Part shown: positions 37,650-45,418 of the stretch, piece by piece
Layout: each line of letters opens with the position of its first letter
How positions within the stretch are numbered: position 1 is the stretch's first letter
NCBI GenBank assembly: GCA_013138975.1
Contig: WTBR01000120.1
Span: forward strand, 1-52,299
Source of the DNA: Bacteroidales bacterium
GTDB taxonomy: Bacteria; Bacteroidota; Bacteroidia; Bacteroidales; UBA12077
DNA: 52,299 nt
Direction of reading: 5' to 3'
Notes under the pieces: model-generated
What the model saw: only the letters and a program-made list of their open reading frames with translations
Databases searched by the model: none
What the model was told of the DNA's origin: nothing
Made by a program: the position numbers and the translations under genes

Positions 37650-38090
37650 ATGAATGCTAGTATTAATAACATAAGAAATAAAATTGCTGAAAAGGGTCTA
37701 AAAGTTACACCTCAAAGAATGAGTATTTTGGAAGCAATTTACAACTTAGAAAATCATCCAACTGTTGAACAAATCATAGAATTTATAAGAAAAAAACATC
37801 CCAACATTGCAACAGGTACAGTTTATAAAGTATTAGATACACTTGTTAGCAATGATTTAGTAAAAAAAGTTAAAACAGAGAAAGACATTATGCGTTATGA
37901 TGGTCTTATTGAAAATCATCACCATTTATATTGCGTTGTATGTGATCATATTGAGGACTATATGAATGCTGAATTGGATGAAATTCTAAAAAGGTTTTTT
38001 GAAGAAAATAAAATAGACAACTTTATTATTGAAGATATCAAATTACAAATAAATGGAAGATTTATAATTCATAAAAATGTTAACCGTTAA
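37650..38090 (+). CDS. perR: Fur-family regulator, PerR-like
   Basis: 146 residues. A winged-helix DNA-binding domain (about 10-83) includes GLKVTPQRMSILEAI and ATGTVYKVLDTLVSNDLV. The metal site has H36 and the cluster ENHHHLYCVVCDH (H90-H92, C95, C98). Only one CxxC pair is present, whereas the second structural CxxC of Bacillus PerR at the C-terminus is absent, so a structural zinc site is incomplete or different. It is followed 14 bases later by a peroxiredoxin gene, a classic peroxide-stress pairing that favours PerR over Fur. It should repress its operon in the metal-bound form and be released on oxidation of a metal-ligand His. A Fur-like box is immediately upstream. Confidence 0.85.
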   Translation: MNASINNIRNKIAEKGLKVTPQRMSILEAIYNLENHPTVEQIIEFIRKKHPNIATGTVYKVLDTLVSNDLVKKVKTEKDIMRYDGLIENHHHLYCVVCDHIEDYMNAELDEILKRFFEENKIDNFIIEDIKLQINGRFIIHKNVNR

Positions 38091-38104
38091 AATCAAAATC
38101 TAAA

Positions 38105-38818
38105 ATGGAAGAAAAAAAAGAACAAGAAGTTTTTTCAATGCCTCGCATTGGAGATCCTGCACCGGAATTTAAAGCAGTTACTACACAAGGCGAAGTCAAT
38201 TTCCCTGGTGATTACAAAGGAAAATGGTCAATATTATTTAGCCACCCTGCCGATTTTACACCTGTTTGTACTTCTGAGTTTATGACTTTTGCCCACATGG
38301 AAGAAAAATTCAATGAAGCAAATTGTCAGTTAATTGGCTTATCAATTGACGGTTTATATAGTCATATAGCGTGGTTACGTACAATTAAGGAGAAAATTGA
38401 GTACAAAGGAATGAAAGATATAGAGGTTACATTTCCTTTAATTGAAGACATAAAAATGGATGTAGCCAAAAAGTATGGAATGATTCAACCAAATGAGGAT
38501 AATACAAAAGCTGTTCGTGCGGTTTTCTTTGTTGATCCAAAAGGAATTATTCGTGCTATTATTTACTATCCACTAAGTTTAGGTCGTAATTTCGATGAAC
38601 TGTACAGGGCCTTAATTGCCATGCAAACATCGGATGAGTTTGGTGTTGCTACACCTGCCGATTGGCAACCTGGTGATGATGTAATTATAAGTCCTGCCGG
38701 TTCTTGTGGTACTGCGCAAGAAAGAATGGAAGATAGCGATATTGATTGTAAAGATTGGTTTTTCTGTACCAAGAAACTTGATAAGGATACAGTCTTAAAT
38801 AAAATATTAAAAAAATAA
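38105..38818 (+). CDS. Peroxiredoxin, archaeal Prx6-like type
   Basis: 237 residues, cytoplasmic. The active site is SHPADFTPVCTSEF with peroxidatic C55 and the conserved Thr and Pro. The C-terminal arm has C201 and the pair C215/C221 in DCKDWFFC; the six-residue spacing of the last two matches the archaeal thioredoxin peroxidases (Aeropyrum Cys207/Cys213) rather than typical AhpC. It reduces hydrogen peroxide and organic peroxides to water or alcohols. The upstream PerR-like gene, 14 bases away, is the likely repressor. Length is normal for the group. Confidence 0.93.
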   Translation: MEEKKEQEVFSMPRIGDPAPEFKAVTTQGEVNFPGDYKGKWSILFSHPADFTPVCTSEFMTFAHMEEKFNEANCQLIGLSIDGLYSHIAWLRTIKEKIEYKGMKDIEVTFPLIEDIKMDVAKKYGMIQPNEDNTKAVRAVFFVDPKGIIRAIIYYPLSLGRNFDELYRALIAMQTSDEFGVATPADWQPGDDVIISPAGSCGTAQERMEDSDIDCKDWFFCTKKLDKDTVLNKILKK

Positions 38819-39345
38819 ATCTGTTAATATGATGTAGAATAAAGCATGATACAAACTTTCAACATCATAATTACAGTGAGCTTATTCTAAAAATAAGAAA
38901 GTTGTCATTACTTCGACATTCCGATAATTATCGGGAAAGTATGACAACTTTCTATTTACCGGTTTGTCACACTGAACAGTGTCACCCTTAGCCCGCCGAA
39001 GGTCAAGGTATTTTTGCTTTAGTACTCGTTTTTTGAACAAGCTCCTTATACCATAAGAAAAAACTAAACACATTTGCTACCCCCCGCTTCTTTAAAGTAC
39101 TCAAATTGAATTGGAAAATCTTTGTTAATGATTAATACAAAATCGAAATGATCTTAAAATTTTTTGGTAAATCTTTTGCTAAGAATTTTACATTAAAAGC
39201 TAAGCAATATATGTGTAATTGTACATTCATAATAAAAGAATAACAAATATTCCTATTATAATTCTTAGTTATGATCAATTTATTGTAAATTGTGTATGAT
39301 AATTACATTAAAAATGAAACAAAACATTAATTGTAAAAAGGAATT
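38819..39345. repeat. Repeat-bearing intergenic region
   Basis: AGAAAGTTGTCAT (38896-38908) and ATGACAACTTTCT (38941-38953) form perfect 13-bp arms around CCGATAATTATCGG (38921-38934), a sister of the structure at 34417-34474. The segment 38990-39010 (CCGCCGAAGGTCAAGG) belongs to the same family. The last 260 bases before the kinase gene show no gene or clear site. Confidence 0.75.
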
Positions 39346-40482
39346 ATGATTAGCGATATGAATACAAAACCAACATATCAAGAATTAGAAAAAGCTCAGC
39401 AAACGCTTAAAGTAAAAGTAGATTTGCAACAAAAAATACTAAATAATTTTAAAGATGATATTTATATAAGCAATCATGATTATAAAATTGAATATGTAAA
39501 TTTAGCTTTACAAAAAAGATTAGGACGAAATCCTGTTAATGAAATTTGCCACAAAGCAATATATAACCTCGAAGAGAAGTGCGATTGGTGTATCTATGAA
39601 AAACTAAATGAAAATAAGCACAGAATTGAATACGAATTAAATACAGAAAATGGAAAAATAATTGAAGTAACGAATATTTTGCTTACACGAAGCCAAAAAC
39701 TTACTATTTATCATGATATTACTCAACTAAAGAAAAACGAACAAGCACTTAAAGAGAATGAAGCAAAATTAAGAGAAAGTAATAATACAAAAGATAAATT
39801 TTTCTCTGTTATTGCACACGATTTAAGAAGTCCGTTTAATTCGATGCTCGGTTTTTCGGAATTATTGAACGAAAATTTTGAGAGTTTTGATACTACCCAA
39901 CAAAAAGAATTTATAAATATTATACATCGCGGATTACAAAACACATATAAATTACTTGAAAATTTACTCATTTGGTCTCAAATGCAACAATGGCATATTA
40001 ATTTTAAACCCGAAAAAATAAATCTTAATGTTTTATCAAATGAAATAATTGAGCAGTTAAGTCTATCTGCTGAAAGCAAATCAATAAGTATAAATAACAG
40101 TATTTCAGACAATGTATTTGTTAAAGCAGATAAGAATATGTTATCAACGATCATCCGAAATTTAATGTCAAATGCAATAAAATTTACGCACAAAGAGGGT
40201 CGGGTATCAGTAAATGGTAAATTTATAACAAACGAAAACAAACAGAATCTTGTTGAAATATCAATAAAAGATAATGGATTAGGAATTTCAAAAGAAATGC
40301 AATCTAAATTATTTTTACCAGAAGAAAACACTTCTACTAAAGGAACAGAGAATGAAACCGGAACCGGACTTGGCTTACTATTGTGTAAAGGATTTGTAGA
40401 AAAGCACGGTGGTAAAATTTGGATTGAAAGTGAAGTGGGTTGTGGAAGCACATTTTTTATCACAATACCATTATCTAATTAG
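39346..40482 (+). CDS. PAS-domain histidine kinase with Cys motif
   Basis: 378 residues, no membrane helix, so cytosolic. A coiled coil (about 8-32) leads into a PAS domain (about 34-125) with ISNHDYKIEYVN and the cysteines C68, C79 and C82 (ICHKAIYNL...CDWCIYE), a pattern found in PAS domains that bind a metal or redox group. The kinase core follows: FFSVIAHDLRSPFNSMLGF with H158, N-box NLMSNAIKFTH, G1 DNGLGIS and GTGLGLLLCKGFVEKHGG. Start may be codon 1 (MISDMNTKPTYQELE) or the second Met, which begins the usual KPTYEELE-like start. A redox-sensing role is a hypothesis. No response regulator is nearby. The peroxide-stress pair lies just upstream. Confidence 0.9.
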   Translation: MISDMNTKPTYQELEKAQQTLKVKVDLQQKILNNFKDDIYISNHDYKIEYVNLALQKRLGRNPVNEICHKAIYNLEEKCDWCIYEKLNENKHRIEYELNTENGKIIEVTNILLTRSQKLTIYHDITQLKKNEQALKENEAKLRESNNTKDKFFSVIAHDLRSPFNSMLGFSELLNENFESFDTTQQKEFINIIHRGLQNTYKLLENLLIWSQMQQWHINFKPEKINLNVLSNEIIEQLSLSAESKSISINNSISDNVFVKADKNMLSTIIRNLMSNAIKFTHKEGRVSVNGKFITNENKQNLVEISIKDNGLGISKEMQSKLFLPEENTSTKGTENETGTGLGLLLCKGFVEKHGGKIWIESEVGCGSTFFITIPLSN

Positions 40483-40799
40483 TGATATAATCCGATATTA
40501 TACTTAAAATCGGTTAAAAAATCAGTCATCTACATAAGTAAACTCATAATTTTTAAAATTTATTTAATTATCTCCCATAAAAAAACTAACGCTGATATAA
40601 AACTTAATCTACAAACCAAAAATACGTGCATAAATTGACCCGCTACGTCAAGCTTTTAAGCTTACTACGCTTTATCAACAAAGTACAAAATTACTCACTG
40701 TGTTCTTAAGAACACTTCGCTAAGTTATATTATACCAATTAAACACCAAAATAATATTAAGTAAACATCATATCACCCATCATTACAATAAGTTAGAAA
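40483..40799. other. Gap between convergent genes, solitary repeat end
   Basis: 317 bases with no gene. AAGCTTTTAAGCTT near 40650 and TGTTCTTAAGAACA at 40701 are palindromes. At 40732-40754 lies a 23-base sequence beginning ATACCAATTAAACACC identical to the left end of the element at 42151. Confidence 0.6.
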
Positions 40800-41219
40800 T
40801 TATATTTTATATAAATTAACAATTATCCTCTTTGTATTCTCATTTACCAAAACCTTATGTTTTTTAAAATTTCCCGGGATACTTTTTCCGTCATAATTAG
40901 TGAACCCTACCCTCTCCTTTGGGATTCCAAGCATTCTTGTATCTAAAACTCCATTTTCATTACTATCTTGAAATATTGAAAAAAGATATTCTCCATCGGG
41001 TAATGTTAATGGTATACTTATGATATCGCTATATGTCTTAGATTCAAAGGATTTATATATATCCTTTTCTTTATAGGATCGTTCATTATTGAAAATGGAA
41101 ACCTTGATTATTCCACTATTCTTGCAAACCCCTTTAACTTCAAGGCTTAATTCATTTTGTGCAGAGGCATTCATACTAAACAGTAAAACACCTAAAAAGC
41201 TAATTATAAGTCTTTTCAT
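40800..41219 (-). CDS. Exported DUF2141 protein
   Basis: 139 residues with a signal peptide (1-20, ending NASAQ). The mature protein is a DUF2141 domain: LSLEVKGVCKNSGIIKVSIF, then SIFQDSNENGVLDTRMLGIPKERVGFTN, the family's calcium-loop-like and GiPkE-GfsN signature. Family members are small beta-rich periplasmic or surface proteins of unknown role in Bacteroidota and Proteobacteria. It follows the EFR1 ferrodoxin gene by 11 bases and is probably co-transcribed with it. The acidic DxNxNGxLD loop could bind calcium. Confidence 0.9.
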   Translation of the reverse strand: MKRLIISFLGVLLFSMNASAQNELSLEVKGVCKNSGIIKVSIFNNERSYKEKDIYKSFESKTYSDIISIPLTLPDGEYLFSIFQDSNENGVLDTRMLGIPKERVGFTNYDGKSIPGNFKKHKVLVNENTKRIIVNLYKI

Positions 41220-41230
41220 TTTTTTTTATT

Positions 41231-42028
41231 TTAAAGTGATTTTCTTTTTCCGTGTCTTATTGCCACTTTTATTGCATCTCGCCAGTTAAAATGAAGATTA
41301 ATAGCTCTTTCCTTACAGTTCTTTTCACATAATTGGCAAATAGTGCAATCCAGTTCTTTTAATGAAAATGCTTTACCTTCTTTCATATCAATTATTCCTA
41401 AAGGACAAATATCGACACATTTACCACAACCTATGCAATCATTCTGATTAAAAGTTAATAAATCACCTTTTAAAACTACCTGCGTTTCGCCTAAGCTCAC
41501 GGTATAAGTATTTACCTTCCCTTCTTTTACCGATAATCTTGTTTTAATTTGTTTATAACAGTCTGGCACACAATATTGCGGCATATGATCTTGCAAAAAT
41601 TTCGCAGCTTTTTTTAAATCTCGTTCATTAGGTTTACCGCAATTACCTCCACCAATTATTGACCATGGCCCGGTTCCATCGTACCCTTTTACTGAAAATT
41701 CACCCAATAACTTTTTCCCTTTTTCAACCAGTAACTTTTTGAGTTGCTCGTGGTATTTACCCAATCGCGGATTTCCCCGGCTAGAAAATAGAAATACATC
41801 TTGTTCTGACATATCCAGTTTTTCTGCAACTTTAAAAATCAATGGATGATGGCATCCAAAATAAATACCCGAGCCAAAACCAATTGACTTATATTGATTT
41901 AAATCGATATTCATTGCATTGGTTGAATTGATAGAACGGCAACCAAGCACTTGAGCCATTGCTTGTGCAATTTTCTTGGTATTTCCATTATAGATTGACT
42001 CATATATAATGATGGATTCGTTTCTCAT
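41231..42028 (-). CDS. EFR1-type flavodoxin/ferredoxin protein
   Basis: 265 residues. An N-terminal flavodoxin-like domain (about 1-150) begins IIIYESIYNGNTKKIAQAMA, where SIYNGNT is the FMN phosphate loop. Two ferredoxin [4Fe-4S] sites follow: CIGCGKCVDICP and CTICQLCEKNC. The middle segment with YDGTGPWSIIGGGNCGKPNERDLKKA is typical of the EFR1 family. It should move single electrons between FMN and iron-sulfur clusters in the cytoplasm; partner unknown. With the flavin reductase upstream at 43631 and the DUF2141 gene downstream it fits a redox/respiration theme. The C-terminus is basic (KVAIRHGKRKSL). Confidence 0.93.
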   Translation of the reverse strand: MRNESIIIYESIYNGNTKKIAQAMAQVLGCRSINSTNAMNIDLNQYKSIGFGSGIYFGCHHPLIFKVAEKLDMSEQDVFLFSSRGNPRLGKYHEQLKKLLVEKGKKLLGEFSVKGYDGTGPWSIIGGGNCGKPNERDLKKAAKFLQDHMPQYCVPDCYKQIKTRLSVKEGKVNTYTVSLGETQVVLKGDLLTFNQNDCIGCGKCVDICPLGIIDMKEGKAFSLKELDCTICQLCEKNCKERAINLHFNWRDAIKVAIRHGKRKSL

Positions 42029-42340
42029 CTTATTAATTTTTTAGATTAATAAATTGTTCAAAGGGCAAAATAAACAAGCGCAACGCAATTTTTAAATGCA
42101 AATACGCTTGTTTTAAAAATCAGGTTAAGCAATTTTTAAAATGATAAATAATACCAATTAAACACCAAAATAACCTATATAATTCGTTTCTTTTTCACTT
42201 ATATTTCTTCAAAAAATAAAACCGTAGCTATACTTCGACAAAGCTCAGCACGGGTGGCTATGCTTGGATTTTTCGAATCATCTAAGCAAAAAATAATTCA
42301 AATTATTTATAGGTCATTTTGAAATTTAATTGGTATAAGA
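42029..42340. other. Gap holding an inverted-repeat element
   Basis: 312 bases with no gene, filled largely by the element at 42151-42336. The part 42029-42150 shows GC-poor sequence without a recognised site. Confidence 0.5.
42151..42336. repeat. MITE-like element with ATACCAATT ends
   Basis: Left end ATACCAATTAAACACCAAAA and inverted right end ATACCAATTAAATTTCAAAA share 21 of 25 bases. Internal TAGCTATACTTCGACAAAGC resembles the CTTCGACA family. It lies between two apparently related redox operon segments; no clear target duplication. Confidence 0.6.
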
Positions 42341-42883
42341 TTAAAAATAATAACTGTATCCTAAACCCAAAAATAAAGGACTATTCTTAAATGTTCCAAT
42401 ATATTCTACAGTGCCCCAATTCGCTGTATACGATTTGCTATATTGTTTTTTACCATAGATATATCCAAGTTCGATGGAAATACCACTTCGCTTTTTCTTT
42501 CCAAAATAGTATTCGTAACCTGCAATAGCACCAATAAAAGGACTTGTTAAGTTAAACGTTGGATCGTTTATAAATTCAAAACCTAAAATAGATCCGGCAT
42601 AAAGGTTTGTTTTTTCCTTTTTTCGGATAGAATAGAAGACTTTTAAATCAATTACATAATCATTGTAAATAAAATCTTCATTAAAGCTTGCAATCCCTAC
42701 ATCTAGTTCGGTACTTAATTTAAAATTCGATATCGCCTTAAATCCTAATGAAATATTGGATGTTGTAACTTGTAAGTTTACTGCTTTCTTTTCAAAGAAA
42801 TTGTTGGGTGTAACTTCTGTTTGAGCAATCAATGGAATTGACGTAATTGCTACAAAAATTATTGCTAAAATATAGTTTTTCAT
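42341..42883 (-). CDS. Outer-membrane beta-barrel-like protein
   Basis: 180 residues with a signal peptide (1-20, ending IAQT). Alternating aromatic/hydrophobic strands and a final aromatic (FLGLGYSYYF) are typical of small outer-membrane barrels; strands include SLGFKAISNF, VFYSIRKKEKTNLYAG, FIGAIAGYEYYFG and ISIELGYIYG. About eight strands can be drawn. No specific family is recognised. Last gene of a four-gene TetR-led operon, six bases after the DUF2271 gene, suggesting an export or assembly role with the lipoprotein before it. Confidence 0.8.
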   Translation of the reverse strand: MKNYILAIIFVAITSIPLIAQTEVTPNNFFEKKAVNLQVTTSNISLGFKAISNFKLSTELDVGIASFNEDFIYNDYVIDLKVFYSIRKKEKTNLYAGSILGFEFINDPTFNLTSPFIGAIAGYEYYFGKKKRSGISIELGYIYGKKQYSKSYTANWGTVEYIGTFKNSPLFLGLGYSYYF

Positions 42884-42889
42884 TTTTTC

Positions 42890-43618
42890 TTATTTTATTT
42901 GTACAACAATTTCCTTAACAATTCTATCTGCTGAAGTTACACTGGACAAATCTTCGTAAATATCTCCATTCGTTCCGTCAGCACTGCTGTGACCAATTAG
43001 TTGTAAGTTATATTCTTTGATATTAGTATCAAGATCGATCAGGTCTGAATATACTAAAGCGGGCTGACCACTGCCCATATCTCCACCGGAATAATTAGAA
43101 TCTCCTGTGTTCGCATTTTCGGGAAATGCATCATTAAAATCAATTGAATGATTAAACTCTGCCTTTATAACAAATTGTCGCAAATAAGCAGCCGGTTCAA
43201 CTTTTAGTTCAATTCCTGCTTTTGGAGTAGCTCCGCTTATTCCATCAATTAAAGGTTTTTCTTTGGTTGGGAGATATAATCCATCATCATAAATAATTCC
43301 TCGCTGATAGCACCAGTGTGGTAAAGCTTCTTTCCTTCGATTTCCATCGTTGCTCATCCATGCTTCCGTCGCTATTTTTTTGGTAACAAATAAAGTTGAA
43401 ATGTAATTTCCTTCGGTATCTTCTAACCAAATTACAAATTGGGGCGGATTCTTTAAATTAATTCCAAGAAACAAAGGAAAATCGTGTAACCAGTTTTCGC
43501 CTTCAATCACTTTCACTGAAATATTATCAGCCTCGAATTGAAGATCTTCTTTTTCGCAAGAGCATACGTTTAGCATTAACATTGCCGATATAGCAATGCT
43601 TAAAAATGGTTTTTTCAT
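42890..43618 (-). CDS. DUF2271 lipoprotein
   Basis: 242 residues. MKKPFLSIAISAMLMLNVCSCEKED has a lipobox-like VCSC, so the mature protein is a lipid-anchored envelope protein starting at one of the two cysteines. The domain is DUF2271: FVIWLEDTEGNYISTLFVTKKIA, EALPHWC, DGISGATPKAGIELKV and FVIKAEFNHSIDFND. Family members are predicted periplasmic beta-rich proteins often found with PepSY-, FMN-binding or iron-related genes. It sits between the flavin reductase (12 bases upstream) and the outer-membrane protein. Function is not established. Confidence 0.88.
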   Translation of the reverse strand: MKKPFLSIAISAMLMLNVCSCEKEDLQFEADNISVKVIEGENWLHDFPLFLGINLKNPPQFVIWLEDTEGNYISTLFVTKKIATEAWMSNDGNRRKEALPHWCYQRGIIYDDGLYLPTKEKPLIDGISGATPKAGIELKVEPAAYLRQFVIKAEFNHSIDFNDAFPENANTGDSNYSGGDMGSGQPALVYSDLIDLDTNIKEYNLQLIGHSSADGTNGDIYEDLSSVTSADRIVKEIVVQIK

Positions 43619-43630
43619 CTTTTTAACCTC

Positions 43631-44200
43631 CTAAAATTTTAAAGCTAATTTGTGTGTTTTTTTAATTAATGTAGAATTTATTGTAGTCTTGTTTTTTGTT
43701 CCGGGCTTTGTAATAATCCCTTTTATTTTATAACCACCGTACTTTAAAACCTCTTTTACCGATTGCACAGCTCCGCGACTTTCCGGTAAAATAAAGTTAA
43801 ATGGATAAGGTGTTGTACAAGCAGTTACAATAGCTGCTTTTTTACCCTTTTGATTTGGTGTAGGAATTCCATTTTTACTTTCTCCCATAAATACCGGAAC
43901 ATTACGTTCTAAAAGCATCTTAAGTTGTGCACTCATATTGCCCCAATATGTTGGCGTACCAATAATTAAGTTATCTGCTTCGTTTATTTTTTCACCCATT
44001 TCGTGAGCATCATCCATTGGTAAAATGCAATTTCCTGTTTGCCTGCATTTCATACATCCAATGCAGGGTTTAATCAATAAATCATAAACATTTATCCATT
44101 CCACATCTTCCTGATTATCCAATCCGTTTATAATATGCTTTAATAAGGAAGCTATTGTTCCTGATTTTCTGGGACTTCCATTCAATACTAGTGTTTTCAT
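43631..44200 (-). CDS. NADPH-dependent FMN reductase / flavodoxin-like enzyme
   Basis: 190 residues from MKTLVLNGSPRKSGTIASLL, the FMN phosphate-loop motif of the family. GCMKCRQTGNC and DLLIKPCIGC add a CxxC-type motif, and IIGTPTYWGNMSAQLKMLLER is the conserved YWGN flavin-binding loop. Upstream in-frame Met (44224) would overlap TetR and add MIQLKTNV, so 44200 is preferred. The enzyme probably reduces FMN or quinones with NAD(P)H. It starts four bases after the tetR stop codon and precedes a DUF2271 lipoprotein, so it is under TetR control. Isf-type iron-sulfur flavoproteins have a similar Cys cluster, but the spacing here is not a clear match. Confidence 0.88.
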   Translation of the reverse strand: MKTLVLNGSPRKSGTIASLLKHIINGLDNQEDVEWINVYDLLIKPCIGCMKCRQTGNCILPMDDAHEMGEKINEADNLIIGTPTYWGNMSAQLKMLLERNVPVFMGESKNGIPTPNQKGKKAAIVTACTTPYPFNFILPESRGAVQSVKEVLKYGGYKIKGIITKPGTKNKTTINSTLIKKTHKLALKF

Positions 44201-44204
44201 AACA

Positions 44205-44843
44205 TTAGTTTTTAATTGAATCAAAATAAGTATTTACTATCATCTGAATAGCGTTTTCAATTTGTTGCCATCCTTTTTCAGAGTTTAAGCTAATGCCATT
44301 AAATACATCAACTGTGCGTGATCTTAATACTAAATAATAAATACCCGATACAAGTATCGCCATTACTGCATCTGATTCATTATTGTTTAAATCCATTTTT
44401 TCTTTCAGCTTACTACTTAACTCATATCCCTTTTCTTCTCGTTCTTTTGCTATTGCATCTGTTAATTCATTTTTTTCTACCATTTCCCATAACATCAGTT
44501 CTTGCAACTCTTTATTATCTCTTAAACCACGTAGTTGTTCTTTTAATACTTTAGCGATAAGGTTTTTAAGTTCATGCTTTTGAGCGTTTTCAATTTCATC
44601 TTGTATTAAATTTGAAATGTTTATATAAAAATCCTTTTGTTTTGCAAATTCCCGAAGCAAGCCATTGAGTCCGTCGAAATACCTATATATTAAAACTTTA
44701 TCTAAATTAGCTTCTTTCGCAATTGCATTTATTCCAATTCCTTTAAAACCATCACGTAATATAATTGTACTAACCGCATCAATCAGTTTTTGCATTGATT
44801 GATCCTTATTTCTTGAACTAATTTCTTTCTTTGTCATAAGCAT
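44205..44843 (-). CDS. TetR-family regulator of the redox/envelope operon
   Basis: 212 residues. HTH (about 18-64): LIDAVSTIILRDGFKGIGINAIAKEANLDKVLIYRYFDGLNGLLRE. The C-terminal helical domain is typical of ligand-binding TetR proteins. The start MLMTKKEI gives two possible Mets. Four evenly placed GTGAC half-sites lie just upstream of the gene, so it should repress its own four-gene operon (flavin reductase, DUF2271 lipoprotein, outer-membrane protein). The inducer may be a redox-active compound reduced by the flavin enzyme; inference. Confidence 0.9.
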   Translation of the reverse strand: MLMTKKEISSRNKDQSMQKLIDAVSTIILRDGFKGIGINAIAKEANLDKVLIYRYFDGLNGLLREFAKQKDFYINISNLIQDEIENAQKHELKNLIAKVLKEQLRGLRDNKELQELMLWEMVEKNELTDAIAKEREEKGYELSSKLKEKMDLNNNESDAVMAILVSGIYYLVLRSRTVDVFNGISLNSEKGWQQIENAIQMIVNTYFDSIKN

Positions 44844-44853
44844 TTATTTTATA

Positions 44854-44892
44854 TCACTAACTGGTGACAAATATATGTCACTTTATGGTGAC
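44854..44892. promoter_or_regulatory. Four-half-site TetR operator
   Basis: TCAC (44854-44857), GTGAC (44864-44868), GTCAC (44877-44881) and GTGAC (44888-44892) alternate in direction with about 11-13 bases between centres, and GTGACA-AATATA-TGTCAC is a perfect dyad. Lies 11-49 bases upstream of the tetR start. Confidence 0.8.
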
Positions 44893-45418
44893 TACAAAAT
44901 TTTTTACATTTTTTTTTGTTTTTAATTTTTCTATTTGCCTAGAAGTGAGAAAACTCCTTAGAATATACTAACACAAAATATACATTGAATGGCAAACTTT
45001 ATTGCCGGATAAGACAAAATTGAATAAGATTACCAGCACTTTGTTTAAAAATTCGTTTTTGTTTGACTTTTTCATATTAAAACTATACTTTGACAAAAAT
45101 GCAAATAGAAAAAGTTAAAGAAATTAGAAATATATGAACTAACAATAGTGTCGGATAAAAGTATATGAACTAAAGTCTATCAATAAGTTAAGTTTTGTAA
45201 GAAGACGTTTAAAAAGTTGCTAAAATTATAAAAACACTTCGACAGGCTCAGTGTGACAATCTGAACTAAAATAATTTGTCATATTGAGCTTGTCGAAATA
45301 TGGTTTATCTAAATACTTTTTAAACACCCTCCTATCAAACGCACAAAACAAATAGGCTTTAGTCCATTTGTTTAAGTTTTTTTGGACAATAACAATAAAC
45401 CAACTTAAATTACATATT
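44893..45418. repeat. Repeat-rich gap upstream of the amidohydrolase
   Basis: No gene. 45158-45200 copies the repeat at 18262. At 45238-45259 and 45276-45297, TTCGACAGGCTCAGTGTG and its partner form a 22-bp hairpin with three G-U pairs. CACCCTCCTATC at 45325 resembles segments at 34485 and 31368. Confidence 0.7.

Noticed and set aside
38882..39073. 63-codon minus-strand ORF
   Set aside because: It reads through the nested palindrome and has no coding signature.
39723..40463. Minus-strand ORFs opposite the PAS kinase
   Set aside because: Low-complexity Ser/Phe/Leu-rich antisense frames of a well-supported kinase gene.
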